Source of the DNA: Halofilum ochraceum
GTDB lineage: Bacteria; Pseudomonadota; Gammaproteobacteria; XJ16; Halofilaceae
Reading direction: 5' to 3'
DNA: 64,000 nucleotides
NCBI RefSeq assembly: GCF_001614315.2
Contig: NZ_LVEG02000005.1
Location: 124,001 to 188,000, forward strand
Part shown: piece by piece, positions 53,086-62,474 of the stretch
How the letters are laid out: the number at the start of each line of letters is the position of its first letter
Position numbering within the stretch: the stretch's first letter is position 1
Program-made: the position numbers and the translations under genes
Notes under the pieces: generated by a model
The model's input: only the letters and a program-made list of their open reading frames with translations
The model's database searches: none
Told to the model about the DNA's origin: nothing

Positions 53086-54054
53086 TTATCCGGCGTGACC
53101 GCCGCTTTGAACCGGTGGTGGCTTGACGATTGACGCGTGGGCAAACGCACCGCCGCCGCGCACCTTGACGCTGTACATGGCAGCATCCGCCGATTCCAGC
53201 AGCAACTCCGGCGTTTCCCGGGTTTCGGTCGCTATCGCGATGCCGATACTGACCGACAAGCGGATGCCGCGATCCGCGAGCCGGACGGGTTTCTGCAGCG
53301 CCTGCAGGATCCGCTCGGCGACACGCTCGGCAATCTCCTCCGCGACCGCCGGCTCGCCCGGCTCTTCCATCAGCACGACAAACTCGTCGCCCCCGTAGCG
53401 GGCGACGATGTCCTGCGGTCGGACGGCACTCGTGAGCCGTTGACCGAGGATCTCCAGCGCCCGGTCCCCGCCCGAATGCCCCATCGTGTCGTTGATCTCC
53501 TTGAAGCGGTCGATATCGACGAACAGCAGCCCAATGCCGGCGCCACGTTGCTTTGCTCCGGCGCTGGCCTCGCGGAGACGCTGCATGAAGTGGGCCCGGT
53601 TGGGCAGATCGGTCACCGTGTCGCTATAGGCGAGACGAGTGAGTTTGTCACCGTGTTCGAGTTGCGCGGTGAGGTCGACAAGAAGCACGACATAGCAGAT
53701 ATCGCCGGAGTCGATGATACTGACTACCGAGATCTGTACGGCGAAGTGCGTACCATTGAAGCGAAGCGCTTCGCCCCGCTGGCGGTCGATGAGCCACTCC
53801 GGGCGCCACCGGCCGATTTCCATCACGCGCCGGCTGCGGCGGAGTTGATCCACGGAGAATCCGGGTAACAGTTCCTCGATCGATTGTCCGATCAGTTTTC
53901 CGTCCGCGCATGCGAACAGGAGGTTCGCGCCGCTCCCGCTGAGGCGGATCCGACCCGCGCTGTCGATACCGAGCAGCCCGATCGCGTCCGAACCGAGCAG
54001 CAGTTCGCCGAACAGGCCCAGTGGCCGCAGCGACGTTGAAATGGGGTCTTTCAT
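53086..54054 (-). CDS. PAS-GGDEF diguanylate cyclase
   Basis: A 322-residue protein. Residues ~20-130 form a PAS-like sensor (GLLGIDSAGRIRLSGSGANLLFACADGKLIGQSIEELLPGF). Residues ~150-315 form a GGDEF domain with the active site VARYGGDEFVVLM and an RxxD (RPQD) inhibitory site five residues before it. NRAHFMQRL and DIDRFKEINDTMGHSGGDRAL are standard substrate and metal motifs. It should make c-di-GMP, is cytosolic and has no membrane segment. It is convergent with the SDR gene. Confidence 0.92.
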   Translation of the reverse strand: MKDPISTSLRPLGLFGELLLGSDAIGLLGIDSAGRIRLSGSGANLLFACADGKLIGQSIEELLPGFSVDQLRRSRRVMEIGRWRPEWLIDRQRGEALRFNGTHFAVQISVVSIIDSGDICYVVLLVDLTAQLEHGDKLTRLAYSDTVTDLPNRAHFMQRLREASAGAKQRGAGIGLLFVDIDRFKEINDTMGHSGGDRALEILGQRLTSAVRPQDIVARYGGDEFVVLMEEPGEPAVAEEIAERVAERILQALQKPVRLADRGIRLSVSIGIAIATETRETPELLLESADAAMYSVKVRGGGAFAHASIVKPPPVQSGGHAG

Positions 54055-54392
54055 CGTAGTGTCCGCTGAAACCCGACTACCGCTCCGCCTCCCTGCCGTG
54101 TTTTCCGCTGCGTCCAGCCGGGTTGGCCGGGAACCCGCGGCGCGCCGTGATCTGGATGAGCACCGGTCGATGGTTTTCCGTCACCGGTTAGCCCTGACTA
54201 TGGTTCGCTGCGATTATGATGCCACCCGGGAATTCGGGCGTTTGTTGGCGCAATTGACTATTATCAATGTAAGGATCGTTACACCGCCGCTTGCCGGCGA
54301 TCGAAGCCGGGGACGGAACCGCACCGGCGCCCTCTCCTGTCCCCACTTCGCCCGCTGCGCAGCGCGGAGCAAGGTGTCAGGAGCTTACAGCC
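54055..54392. other. Intergenic region between divergent GGDEF and histidine kinase genes
   Basis: It holds the promoters of both genes. I see no supportable gene in it. The AT-rich portion around 54240-54290 (AATTGACTATTATCAATG) includes the inverted half-sites TTGA/TCAA. Confidence 0.4.
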
Positions 54393-55190
54393 ATGAAACG
54401 CGATCACGCCGACCGGAAATCGGAACATCCGGACGAATCCGCGACCCGCGAAGCCCGGGAGCTCGCGGCCGACTATGAAGCGCATCTGGAGGCGCTCAAT
54501 CGGGAGCTGGAAAGCCGTGCCCGGGAGGCGGAACTGCGGACGCAACAGCTGCAGGCGCTGACGCTCCAGTTGACGCATGCCGAGCACAGTGAGCGTCGGC
54601 GGATCGCCCGCTTCATCCATGATCAACTGCAGCAGGTGCTGGTCACCGCGAAACTGCAGACCGTAGGGCTCGTCGGCGCCCCCCCGGCCGAGGTCGAACA
54701 AAAGGCGCAGCGCCTGCAGGAACTGCTGGACTCGGCGATCCAGCGTGCACGGGGCCTGAGCCATGAACTGTGTCCGTTGATCCTCTCGGATCACGGCCTC
54801 GCCGCCGCGCTCGAGTGGCTCGCCGAGGAATACCGTCGTGACCAGGTCATGGATGTGCGTGTGGAGGTCGATGCGGAACTGTCGCTGTCGGAGGACCTCG
54901 AGACGTTCCTGTTCCAGGCGATCCGGGAACTGCTCCTGAACGCCCTCAAGAACGGCGACGCCACCCGCGTGGAGGTCACGCTGGACCAGACCGCCAAGGC
55001 GGTCCGCGTCGCCGTCGAAGACAATGGCAGCGGCGACGAGGTCGCGCAGGCCCTCCCCCACCAGGGCACGCCGGGTATCGGCCTCTCGGTCATGCGGGAA
55101 CGCGTCGACATGCTCGGCGGCAGTATGGATGTGGAGACCGCTCCCGGAAGCGGGTTCCGCGTGGGTCTCTACTTGCCGACAGGCGCTTGA
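54393..55190 (+). CDS. NarL-type (HisKA_3) sensor histidine kinase without sensor domain
   Basis: A 265-residue kinase. An N-terminal coiled coil (ARELAADYEAHLEALNRELESRAREAELRTQQLQALTLQL) leads into the HisKA_3 box ERRRIARFIHDQLQQVLVTAKLQ, with the phospho-accepting His in IHDQLQQ. The ATPase domain has N box ELLLNALKNG, G1 VEDNGSGDE and G2 GTPGIGLSVMRERVDMLGG. It lacks membrane segments and any PAS/GAF input, and no response-regulator gene is adjacent. The coiled coil may receive a signal from another protein. AGGAG upstream supports ATG 54393. Confidence 0.88.
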   Translation: MKRDHADRKSEHPDESATREARELAADYEAHLEALNRELESRAREAELRTQQLQALTLQLTHAEHSERRRIARFIHDQLQQVLVTAKLQTVGLVGAPPAEVEQKAQRLQELLDSAIQRARGLSHELCPLILSDHGLAAALEWLAEEYRRDQVMDVRVEVDAELSLSEDLETFLFQAIRELLLNALKNGDATRVEVTLDQTAKAVRVAVEDNGSGDEVAQALPHQGTPGIGLSVMRERVDMLGGSMDVETAPGSGFRVGLYLPTGA

Positions 55191-55225
55191 TGGCCGCGGC
55201 AGGAACAGCGTTCCTGCCGCTGCGA

Positions 55226-56218
55226 TCAGGAGGCGTTCAGGGCCGGCGCTTCGAGTCCTTTGCCCGCGAGCCAGGACGGATCGAACAGGCGCGACTGGTA
55301 GCGTGCCCCGCTGTCGCAGAGAATGGTCGCGATCGTGTGGCCGGGGCCCAGTTCGCGTGCGACCTGCACGGCGGCGCAGACATTGAGTCCGGAAGATCCG
55401 CCCAGGAACAACCCATCGCGATGCAGCAGGCGATAGACCATGTCGACCGATTCCTGGTCGGCGGGCATGACCGCGTCGTCGATGGCCGTGCCCTCGAGGT
55501 TGGCGGTAATCCGGCTCGTCCCGATCCCCTCCGTGATCGAGCCGGAACCGACGGCCTGCAATTCGCCGTTTTTCACCCAGTTGTAGAGGGCGCTTCCGGG
55601 CGGATCCGCCAGTACGATCCGCACGCCCTCGTTCTGTTGCTTAAGATACCGGGATACGCCGGCGAGCGTGCCGCCCGTGCCGGTCGCGGCGACGAAGGCG
55701 TTGATCCGCCCTTCGGTCTGCCGCCAGAGCTCGGGGCCGGTGGTCGCATAATGGGCGTCTCGATTCGCGGTATTATCGAACTGAGCCGCCCAGATCGCGT
55801 TGTCCGTCTCCTCCGCCAGGCGGCGGGCCACGTGCTGGTAATTGTCCGGATCGCGGTAGGGCTTCGCGGGAACCGGCCGGACCTCGGCCCCCAGGATGCG
55901 CAGCAGGTCCATCTTCTCCTGGGACTGGGTCTCGGGGATCACGATCACGCAGCGGTAGCCACGCGCATTACAGATATGCGCGAGCCCGATGCCGGTATTG
56001 CCGGCGGTACCCTCGACAACGGTGCCGCCGGCGCGCAGTTCACCGCTTGCCTCGGCCGCCTCGATGATGCCCAGCGCGGCGCGATCCTTGACGGACCCGC
56101 CGGGATTCAGGAACTCCGCTTTGCCCAGAATCTCGCAGCCGGTCTCCTCGCTGAGGCGCGACAGGCGAATCAACGGCGTATTGCCGACAGTTCCGGTGAA
56201 TCCTTCGGTTATGTGCAT
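55226..56218 (-). CDS. cysK: Cysteine synthase A-like PLP enzyme
   Basis: Fold-type II PLP enzyme of 330 residues. The Schiff-base Lys lies in FLNPGGSVKDRAAL, the substrate loop is VEGTAGNTGIGLAH (TSGNTG in E. coli CysK), and the phosphate-binding loop is AATGTGGTLAGVSRYL. EGIGTSRIT and GLFLGGSSGLN complete the pattern. It makes cysteine from O-acetylserine and sulfide, or acts on a related beta-replacement substrate. The TAGNTG variant and the C-terminal ARYQSRLFDPSWLAGKGL belong to a CysK subgroup common in pseudomonads. ATG 56218 has GGGAG 5 bp upstream; the frame is open to 56380. Confidence 0.85.
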   Translation of the reverse strand: MHITEGFTGTVGNTPLIRLSRLSEETGCEILGKAEFLNPGGSVKDRAALGIIEAAEASGELRAGGTVVEGTAGNTGIGLAHICNARGYRCVIVIPETQSQEKMDLLRILGAEVRPVPAKPYRDPDNYQHVARRLAEETDNAIWAAQFDNTANRDAHYATTGPELWRQTEGRINAFVAATGTGGTLAGVSRYLKQQNEGVRIVLADPPGSALYNWVKNGELQAVGSGSITEGIGTSRITANLEGTAIDDAVMPADQESVDMVYRLLHRDGLFLGGSSGLNVCAAVQVARELGPGHTIATILCDSGARYQSRLFDPSWLAGKGLEAPALNAS

Positions 56219-56471
56219 GCTGGCTCCCGCCTGAACGCGTTTCGGCCCAACGGCATCACGACCGTCGCTTCGGTCCATCCAGGACGGGTCCTGGTGCCCA
56301 TCGGGCGCTCCCGAAGGGAATGGTACGGGGGTGCCCGCGGGCCGACAAGGCAACCGTATTGCACTTGGCAGCCGGCACACCAGGTGTCCCGGTGTGATTG
56401 ATCCCTGGCGACCATCGGGAGATGATCATCGAGCCGGTCGCGGTCGATCGGCGCCTTACACGGGAATCGGC

Positions 56472-57362
56472 ATGCACGGAGCCGCGCGGGCGTATCGCCC
56501 CTGGTCACCACCCCCGCTGCGCATGACGGTGCTCGTTCTGCTCGTGGTGCTGACAGGCTGCAGTGCGTTCTCCCTCGCATGGAGCTACGTCGACAGCGTG
56601 CTCGTCGATCGTGTGGATGACTGGGTCGCCCTGAAACCGGCACAGCGCTCGGATCTGCAGAGCCAACTGGAACCGTGGCTCGACCGGATCGCGGTCGAGC
56701 GCATGCCGGGATATACGGAGTTCCTGCGCGCCGCCGCCCTTCGAACCCGTAGTGAGCTGACCGGTGCCGATGTCCAATGGGCCTACCGTGGCGCCAAAAA
56801 GCGGTATGAAGCGCTGATGGGCGACGCGATCGATGGGTGGCTGGCGTCGGTACTCGCGGACACCGATCAGGACCAGCGCCGGTACCTGCGTCAACGGATG
56901 CAGACGGAAAATGCGGCGTACCGCGAGCGCTATGTCGATGTCTCCCACCGTGCAAGCCAGCGGGCGCTCGCCGAACGGATGATCGACTTCATCGAGAGCT
57001 GGACCGGCCCGCTGGACGTCCATCAAACGCAATTACTGTATCGCGGTGTACGCGAATTGCCCGATACCTCTGCCGAATGGTACCGCTATCGGACCCGCAT
57101 GCAGGCGGGGCTGCTCGCCCTGCTCCGCCGTGATGCAGAAGCGGCGGAAGTGGCCGCGTGGATGCGCGGCTGGTGGGTGGACCGCGCGGCATTGCGGCCG
57201 CACGAGCGTGCTGCATTCGACCGGTTCAGGGCGGGGCTCATCGATCTGCTCACCGAATTCGCCGGGACACTGACGCCGCTGCAGCGCCTGGCGATCGGCC
57301 GCCGCCTGCGCGGGATCGCGAATGAACTCGAAAGCATCCATTTCCAGACCGTTCGGGGGTAA
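56472..57362 (+). CDS. DUF6279-family lipoprotein
   Basis: Predicted outer- or inner-membrane lipoprotein. The signal (MTVLVLLVVLTGCSAFSLAW) has a lipobox LTGC, with the acylated Cys at about residue 30 from the first start or 13 from ATG 56523. The mature protein is all-helical and rich in Arg and Leu (DRVDDWVALKPAQRSDLQSQLEPWLDR, then YLRQRMQTENAAYRERYVDVS). This matches DUF6279 lipoproteins of gammaproteobacteria, of unknown function. ATG 56523 may be the true start, since it gives a conventional signal length. Confidence 0.75.
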   Translation: MHGAARAYRPWSPPPLRMTVLVLLVVLTGCSAFSLAWSYVDSVLVDRVDDWVALKPAQRSDLQSQLEPWLDRIAVERMPGYTEFLRAAALRTRSELTGADVQWAYRGAKKRYEALMGDAIDGWLASVLADTDQDQRRYLRQRMQTENAAYRERYVDVSHRASQRALAERMIDFIESWTGPLDVHQTQLLYRGVRELPDTSAEWYRYRTRMQAGLLALLRRDAEAAEVAAWMRGWWVDRAALRPHERAAFDRFRAGLIDLLTEFAGTLTPLQRLAIGRRLRGIANELESIHFQTVRG

Positions 57363-57528
57363 CCCGGCGCCCGGGCCAGGATTACTGATCGGGCGATAAA
57401 GACGCCTCGACATCGGCCAATGGCCGTTCGCGCCGCGGGTGCTTACACTTCCCCGGTCTGCCCCGATCCGGGGCCTGCGCCGCCGCCGACCGCGGGGCGG
57501 CAAGCACAACGAAACGGATGGAGGCGAT

Positions 57529-58536
57529 ATGTCGGCCCAGTTGACACTCGAGCAGGTGGAAGAACTCACGCAGAGCGCCCTGGTCGCCTGTAACACGCGC
57601 GAAGACAATGCCCGTTCGGTGACGCAGTCGGTCGTCGCCAGCGAGGCGGACGGTATCCACAGCCACGGTCTGGCGCGCCTGCCCACCTATTGTGAACATG
57701 CCCGCTGCGGCAAGATCGACGGCAACGCCAATCCGACCGTGGAGCCGGTTGCGCCGTCCGGGCTGCTGGCCGATGCGAAGGACGGCTTCGCGCATCCGGC
57801 GATCGATCGCGGACTGGAGCGGCTGTATCCGCTCGCCCGCGAACAGGGAATCGCCGCGCTGGCTGTCACGAACTCGTATAACTGCGGCGTCTGCGGTTAT
57901 CACGTCGAGCGGATCGCCGATGCCGGGCTGGTCGCACTCGGCTTCGTCAACGCCCCCGCATCCATCGCGCCCTGGGGCGGCAGCAAGGCCGTGTTCGGCA
58001 CCAATCCCCTCTCCTGTGCCGTACCCCGGCGGTCCGGTGCACCGCTGGTGATCGACCAGTCCTCGTCGGTGATCGCGAAGAGCGAGGTCGTGGTGCACAA
58101 GCAGAAAGGCGAACCCATCCCCGAAGGCTGGGCACTCGACAAACACGGGCATCCGACCACCGACCCGGAAGCCGCACTCGACGGCGGGACGATGCTGCCG
58201 ATGGGCGGCTACAAGGGCGCCGGGATCGCCCTCATTGTCGAGATCATGGCGGCCGCGATGACGCGCTCGAACTTTGCGATCGATGCGTCATCGTTCGCGA
58301 CCAACGAAGGTGGATCGCCGCGTACCGGGCAGTTCTTCATCGCCATCGATCCCGCTGCGTTCGGCGGGCCCGATTTCGGCGATCGGCTGGAACATATGCT
58401 GGCCGCGATCGAGGGTCAGGAAGGTGCTCGCCTGCCCGGTCAGGGGCGGCTTGCCGCCCGCGAGCGTACGGGCGCGGAAGGGATTACGATCGCCGACGCG
58501 CTGTACGAGAAGATCCGTGGGTACGCCGGCGCCTGA
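57529..58536 (+). CDS. Ldh/malate dehydrogenase-2 family NAD(P)H oxidoreductase
   Basis: A 335-residue member of the malate/L-lactate/ureidoglycolate dehydrogenase family, unrelated to the Rossmann LDHs. The signature SEADGIHSHGLARLPTYCEH holds the catalytic His, and later NPLSCAVPRRSGAPLVIDQSSSVIA and PMGGYKGAGIALIVEIMAA bind the cofactor. Members include delta-1-piperideine-2-carboxylate reductase, ureidoglycolate and sulfolactate dehydrogenases. Which applies is open; an imino-acid substrate would suit the amine catabolism next door. GGAGG 6 bp before ATG 57529 fixes the start. The gene is convergent with the agmatinase. Confidence 0.83.
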   Translation: MSAQLTLEQVEELTQSALVACNTREDNARSVTQSVVASEADGIHSHGLARLPTYCEHARCGKIDGNANPTVEPVAPSGLLADAKDGFAHPAIDRGLERLYPLAREQGIAALAVTNSYNCGVCGYHVERIADAGLVALGFVNAPASIAPWGGSKAVFGTNPLSCAVPRRSGAPLVIDQSSSVIAKSEVVVHKQKGEPIPEGWALDKHGHPTTDPEAALDGGTMLPMGGYKGAGIALIVEIMAAAMTRSNFAIDASSFATNEGGSPRTGQFFIAIDPAAFGGPDFGDRLEHMLAAIEGQEGARLPGQGRLAARERTGAEGITIADALYEKIRGYAGA

Positions 58537-58576
58537 AGCGGGTCGGCCCCAACCGACCACCCTGTCAGGCGGTTGG

Positions 58577-59527
58577 TCAGCCGTCGCGCCGCTGGGCGGC
58601 GAGCAGGCACAGGTAATCATGGGCAATGGTCGCGGCGGCCGTTGCCGTAATGCCGCTGTGGTCGTACGCGGGCGCGACCTCGACGACGTCCATGCCCACA
58701 AGCGAGAGGTCGCCCAGGTCGCGCAGGATCGCAAGCGCCTGGGCCGAGCTCAGCCCGCCGGGGACCGGCGTGCCCGTGCCCGGTGCAAAGGCGGGATCCA
58801 GGCAATCGATATCGAACGTCACGTAGACGGGGTCTGACCCCACGGTCTCGCGGATACGCTCCACGGCCGCAGCGGGACCGTTGGCATGAATCCACGGGGC
58901 GTCGATCACGTTGAATCCCATGGCCGGTGCGTGGGTGCGGATGCCGAGCTGTACCGAACGGCCGGGATCAATCACCCCTTCGTGCACTGCGCGCCCGATC
59001 ATCGTGCCGTGATCGAGTTGGACGCCATCGTCGGGCCAGGTATCCGGATGCGCATCGAACTGGATCAGGGCCAGCGGGCCGTGCCGCTCGGCGTGCGCTT
59101 TCAGCAGTGGCCAGGTGACGTAATGGTCGCCCCCGAACGTCAGCATGCCCGGACCCCGCGCGAGGATGGCGCGCGCATGCTCGAGGATCGATTCGGCCAT
59201 GCCGTGCGGGTCGCCGGGTGGCAGGTAGCAATCGCCCCAGTCGGCCACCGCGAGGTGGTCGAACGGATCAAACCCCCAGGGAAACGCGTCGAGTTCCGCC
59301 AGTTGGGTGGATGCGGCGCGGATCGCCTGGGGACCGAATCGGCTGCCCGGGCGGTTGGTCGTCGCCAGATCGAATGGCAGGCCGCTGACGACCACATCGG
59401 CCGCGTCAATCTCGCGCGTGTAGCGCCGGCGCAGGAAGCTGAGCGCGCCGCCATAGGTCATCTCCGGCTCGCGACCATACAGCGTGGTCGCGCGGAACGC
59501 CTGATCGCCCTGCCCGTGTTCGCTCAT
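58577..59527 (-). CDS. speB: Agmatinase-type ureohydrolase
   Basis: Binuclear Mn ureohydrolase of 316 residues. The metal ligands are in TFGGDHYVTWPL (His), IQFDAHPDTWPDD (Asp-His-Asp) and VTFDIDCLDPAFAPGTGTPVPGG (two Asp). RPGSRFGPQAIRAAS is the family start motif. It should hydrolyse agmatine to putrescine and urea, and putrescine can then enter the adjacent gamma-glutamyl pathway. Guanidinobutyrase or another guanidino-acid hydrolase is possible. It lies 80 bp after the oxidase gene on the same strand, so it may be the last gene of the puuA-puuB transcript. Confidence 0.85.
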   Translation of the reverse strand: MSEHGQGDQAFRATTLYGREPEMTYGGALSFLRRRYTREIDAADVVVSGLPFDLATTNRPGSRFGPQAIRAASTQLAELDAFPWGFDPFDHLAVADWGDCYLPPGDPHGMAESILEHARAILARGPGMLTFGGDHYVTWPLLKAHAERHGPLALIQFDAHPDTWPDDGVQLDHGTMIGRAVHEGVIDPGRSVQLGIRTHAPAMGFNVIDAPWIHANGPAAAVERIRETVGSDPVYVTFDIDCLDPAFAPGTGTPVPGGLSSAQALAILRDLGDLSLVGMDVVEVAPAYDHSGITATAAATIAHDYLCLLAAQRRDG

Positions 59528-59607
59528 TCAACTGCCCCCATGATCTGTCTGCCGACCCGCATGCCGCACCACTAAGCGGGACCCGCCGCGTGCCGCCTGT
59601 CCGACTC

Positions 59608-60942
59608 TTACAGCCCGATTTTTTCCTTCGCCAGGTAGTACCAGGCGCCCAGCATCGTCAACGGCACCCGCAGGGTCCGGCCGCCGGGGAACGGGTAATT
59701 GCGCAGGCGCGCGAACGCATCGAAGCGCTCGGTCTCGCCGTCGATCGCCTCGGCGATCAGGCGTCCCGCGAGATGGGTGGTGGTCACACCGTGGCCGCTG
59801 TACCCGTGGGTGAAGTACACCGGGCCGTTCAGCCGCCCCATATGGGGAATGCGGGTGAGCGTGAGCGCGAAATTCCCGCTCCAGGCGTAATCGATGCGCG
59901 CGTCGGCGAGTTCCGGGAATGTGCGTGCGAGATGCGGGCGGAGTTTGCCCACGATGTCATCGGGGGTGACACCGCCGTAGATCGTGCCGCCACCGAAGAG
60001 AATCCGGTTATCCGCGGTCGGGCGGTAATAGTCGAGGATGTAGTTGCAGTCCTCCACGCACACGCCGGTCGGGAACAGGCGCTCGATCACCGCGGGGTCA
60101 AGCGGCTCGGTCGCCATGACCTGGGTGCTGACCGGCATCACGCGATCGCGCAGCGCCGGAACGGCATCGCCGAGATAGGCATTGCCACAGAGCACGACGT
60201 GCTTCGCGTGGACCCGTCCACCGGACGTGTGAACGACCGGCCGCTCGCCCTGCTCGACCCGTGTGACGGCCGAATGCTCATGGATCCGTCCGCCGAGCGA
60301 TTCCACTGCCTCCGCCTCGCCCAGCACGAGATTGAGGGGGTGGATGTGGCCGCTCCATCGATCCAGGAGCCCGCCGACATACAGATCCGTCGCGACGTGC
60401 TTGCGGATGGAATCGCGATCCAGCAGTTCGAGCCCGTCGTGGCCGTATTCTCCCCATTCCTTTTTCTGCTGCTCGAGTTCCCCCAACTGCCGGCGGTTCA
60501 AGGCCGCGAAGAGTCCGCCTTCACGCAGATTGCAGTCGATGTCGTAGCGTTTGACGAGCTCGCGGATAATCCCCGAGCCCTCGAAGGCCATCGAGCCGAG
60601 CTGGCGGGCGGCCTCCGGGCCATAGCGTTTCTCGATGGTGGCGAGATCCCGGCTGTAGCCGTTGACGAGCTGCCCACCATTGCGCCCCGAGGCGCCCCAG
60701 CCGACACGTGCGGCTTCCAGCACGGTCACCGCGTAGCCGCGCTCGGCGAGATGCAGCGCCGTCGACATGCCCGAAAACCCGGCCCCGACAACGCACACGT
60801 CGGTCGTCACGTCGCCCTCGAGCGCTGGCCGTTCGGGGGAAGGTCTGGCGGTCGCCGCATACCAGGATTCGGCGTGCTCCAGGCTTCCGGTCGCGCCGGG
60901 CGCCACTGTGCGCGCGGCGGTCTGTTCGGCAGTCGCGTTCAT
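59608..60942 (-). CDS. puuB: Gamma-glutamylputrescine oxidase-like FAD oxidoreductase
   Basis: DAO-family FAD enzyme of 444 residues. The dinucleotide motif is TDVCVVGAGFSGMSTALHLAERGYAVTVLEAARVGWGASGRNGGQ, with GASGRNGGQ typical of PuuB/OrdL. Toward the C-terminus it has YAWSGNFALTLTRIPHMGRL and YFTHGYSGHGVTTTHLAGRLIAE. It should oxidise gamma-glutamylputrescine to the aldehyde with release of ammonia and H2O2. The ATG lies one base after the stop of the ligase gene. It is the second step of the Puu pathway encoded here. Confidence 0.9.
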   Translation of the reverse strand: MNATAEQTAARTVAPGATGSLEHAESWYAATARPSPERPALEGDVTTDVCVVGAGFSGMSTALHLAERGYAVTVLEAARVGWGASGRNGGQLVNGYSRDLATIEKRYGPEAARQLGSMAFEGSGIIRELVKRYDIDCNLREGGLFAALNRRQLGELEQQKKEWGEYGHDGLELLDRDSIRKHVATDLYVGGLLDRWSGHIHPLNLVLGEAEAVESLGGRIHEHSAVTRVEQGERPVVHTSGGRVHAKHVVLCGNAYLGDAVPALRDRVMPVSTQVMATEPLDPAVIERLFPTGVCVEDCNYILDYYRPTADNRILFGGGTIYGGVTPDDIVGKLRPHLARTFPELADARIDYAWSGNFALTLTRIPHMGRLNGPVYFTHGYSGHGVTTTHLAGRLIAEAIDGETERFDAFARLRNYPFPGGRTLRVPLTMLGAWYYLAKEKIGL

Positions 60943-60943
60943 A

Positions 60944-62314
60944 TCAGATCGCACCCAGGTAACTTTCGTATTCGAAGCGCGGAACATCCCGGCGGAAGCG
61001 GGCCTGCTCCTGACGTTTGCAGACCGTGAACAGGCGCCGGTACTCCTCGCCGAAGTACTCCGCGACGAACGCCGATTCCCCGAAGGCGCCCAGCGCGCTC
61101 TCCCACGTCTCGGGCAGTCCCGGCGCATGCTGGTTGAACGCCGAGCCCTTCGTCTCAGGCGGCGGCTGGACCGCGTTCGCGAGTCCGTGATCGATGCCCG
61201 CCAGTATGGCCGCGACGGCGAGATAGGGATTCGCATCCGCGCCCGCTACCCGGTGCTCGACCCGTGTCGCGGCTGGACTCGAGAGTGGTACGCGGACCGC
61301 GGTCGTGCGGTTGTCGAATCCCCAGGTGGGGCCCATCGGAACGTGCGCACCGACCTGGAATCGGCGCCAGGAGTTCGCATGCGGCGCGAATACCGCGGCC
61401 GCGTCGTACATCGTCTCCATCAGGCCACCCACGGCATGATGCAGGGCCGCGGTCGGGCGTTCGCCATCGGTGAAGATATTGTTGCCATCACGGTCCAACA
61501 GACTGGCATGCACGTGCAGTCCGTTCCCCGCCTCATCGCCGAACGGCTTCGCCATGAAGCTCGCCACCAGGCCGTGGCGTCGTGCGACCGCCTTGATCGT
61601 GCGCTTGAGGAGAATGGCGTGATCCGCGGCCGCGACCGGATCGCCCACGTGCGTGAGGTTGACTTCGTACTGGCCATCGCTCTGCTCGGCGATGACCGTA
61701 TCCGCGGGCACTCCCTGCGCGCGGCAGGCCCGGTCGATCTCCGAGAAAACCGCGTCCATTACGTCGAGCTCATCGAGGCCGAACAGCTGCGAACCGCCCC
61801 CGCGTCCCAGCCGGGTCGGCGGCACCGGTGAGCCGTCGGCCGCGGGCTCCGGCTCGAACAGCCGGAATTCCAGTTCCGTGGCGATGACCGGCGTCTGCCC
61901 GCGCGCGGCGAACCGCTCGGCTACACCGACGAGGACATTACGCGGATCCGCGTGGTATGGCGTGGTATCCGGTGTCTCCATGCGCAACAGCAGCTGGCCG
62001 CCGCGCCCCTCGGTCCATGGCAGCGGTTGCAGTGTTCCCGCAATCGGCCAGCATGGGTGATCCGCATCGCCCGTATCGAAGATCAGGCCGGAGGCCTCGA
62101 CTTCATTGCCCCAGACGTCAAGGATCAGCGTCGATGCCGGCAGGCACAGGCCCTTGTCATAGAGACGCGCGAGCGCCGCGGCCGGAACCCGTTTGCCGCG
62201 TGCAATTCCGTTGATGTCGGTGACGAAGGCCTCGATGTACTCCAGCCCCGGGTACCGGTCGAGAAACCGCTCGACCTCCGCCGGTGTGCCGGTGTCTTCC
62301 TTCTCCTCGGACAT
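60944..62314 (-). CDS. puuA: Glutamate-putrescine ligase-like glutamine synthetase
   Basis: Type III/GlnA3-like glutamine synthetase of 456 residues. The N-terminal beta-grasp starts VEAFVTDINGIARGKRVP (here EYIEAFVTDINGIARGKRVPAA). The catalytic domain has TELEFRLFEPEP, ADTVIAEQSDGQYEVNLTH, KPFGDEAGNGLHVHASLLDRDGNN and a final NPYLAVAAILAG. ARGK near the start and this length separate it from biosynthetic GlnA. It should make gamma-glutamylputrescine from glutamate, putrescine and ATP. GAGGA precedes ATG 62314, and an operator-like palindrome lies about 62-71 bp upstream. Confidence 0.88.
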   Translation of the reverse strand: MSEEKEDTGTPAEVERFLDRYPGLEYIEAFVTDINGIARGKRVPAAALARLYDKGLCLPASTLILDVWGNEVEASGLIFDTGDADHPCWPIAGTLQPLPWTEGRGGQLLLRMETPDTTPYHADPRNVLVGVAERFAARGQTPVIATELEFRLFEPEPAADGSPVPPTRLGRGGGSQLFGLDELDVMDAVFSEIDRACRAQGVPADTVIAEQSDGQYEVNLTHVGDPVAAADHAILLKRTIKAVARRHGLVASFMAKPFGDEAGNGLHVHASLLDRDGNNIFTDGERPTAALHHAVGGLMETMYDAAAVFAPHANSWRRFQVGAHVPMGPTWGFDNRTTAVRVPLSSPAATRVEHRVAGADANPYLAVAAILAGIDHGLANAVQPPPETKGSAFNQHAPGLPETWESALGAFGESAFVAEYFGEEYRRLFTVCKRQEQARFRRDVPRFEYESYLGAI

Positions 62315-62375
62315 GGGTACCGTCCTCGCGTCTGGCGGTCGGGCACGACCAGGGCGCGCCACGGACCGTATGTAA

Positions 62376-62385
62376 TGTGATCACA
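62376..62385. promoter_or_regulatory. Probable GntR operator at puuA (TGTGATCACA)
   Basis: A perfect 10-bp palindrome TGTGATCACA in the puuA/gntR divergent region. It is repeated at 63237-63246 in front of the aldehyde dehydrogenase gene, with a partial copy at 62419. Confidence 0.75.
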
Positions 62386-62418
62386 AACTAGCAGCCCATC
62401 TGGCGCCTGGCAACACAC

Positions 62419-62428
62419 TGTGATCAAA
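62419..62428. promoter_or_regulatory. Probable GntR operator, imperfect copy (TGTGATCAAA)
   Basis: It matches the palindrome at 62376 in 9 of 10 bases and lies 47 bp before the gntR start codon, consistent with autoregulation. Confidence 0.6.
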
Positions 62429-62474
62429 TTTGCTAACCTCGGTACAGGTTACCGTTTTCCGGAGGACGCGGGCG

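Noticed and set aside
58537-58576. GGTCGG/CCGACC hairpin between the Ldh-family gene and the agmatinase gene as a terminator
   Set aside because: A short stem with no T-run on either strand.
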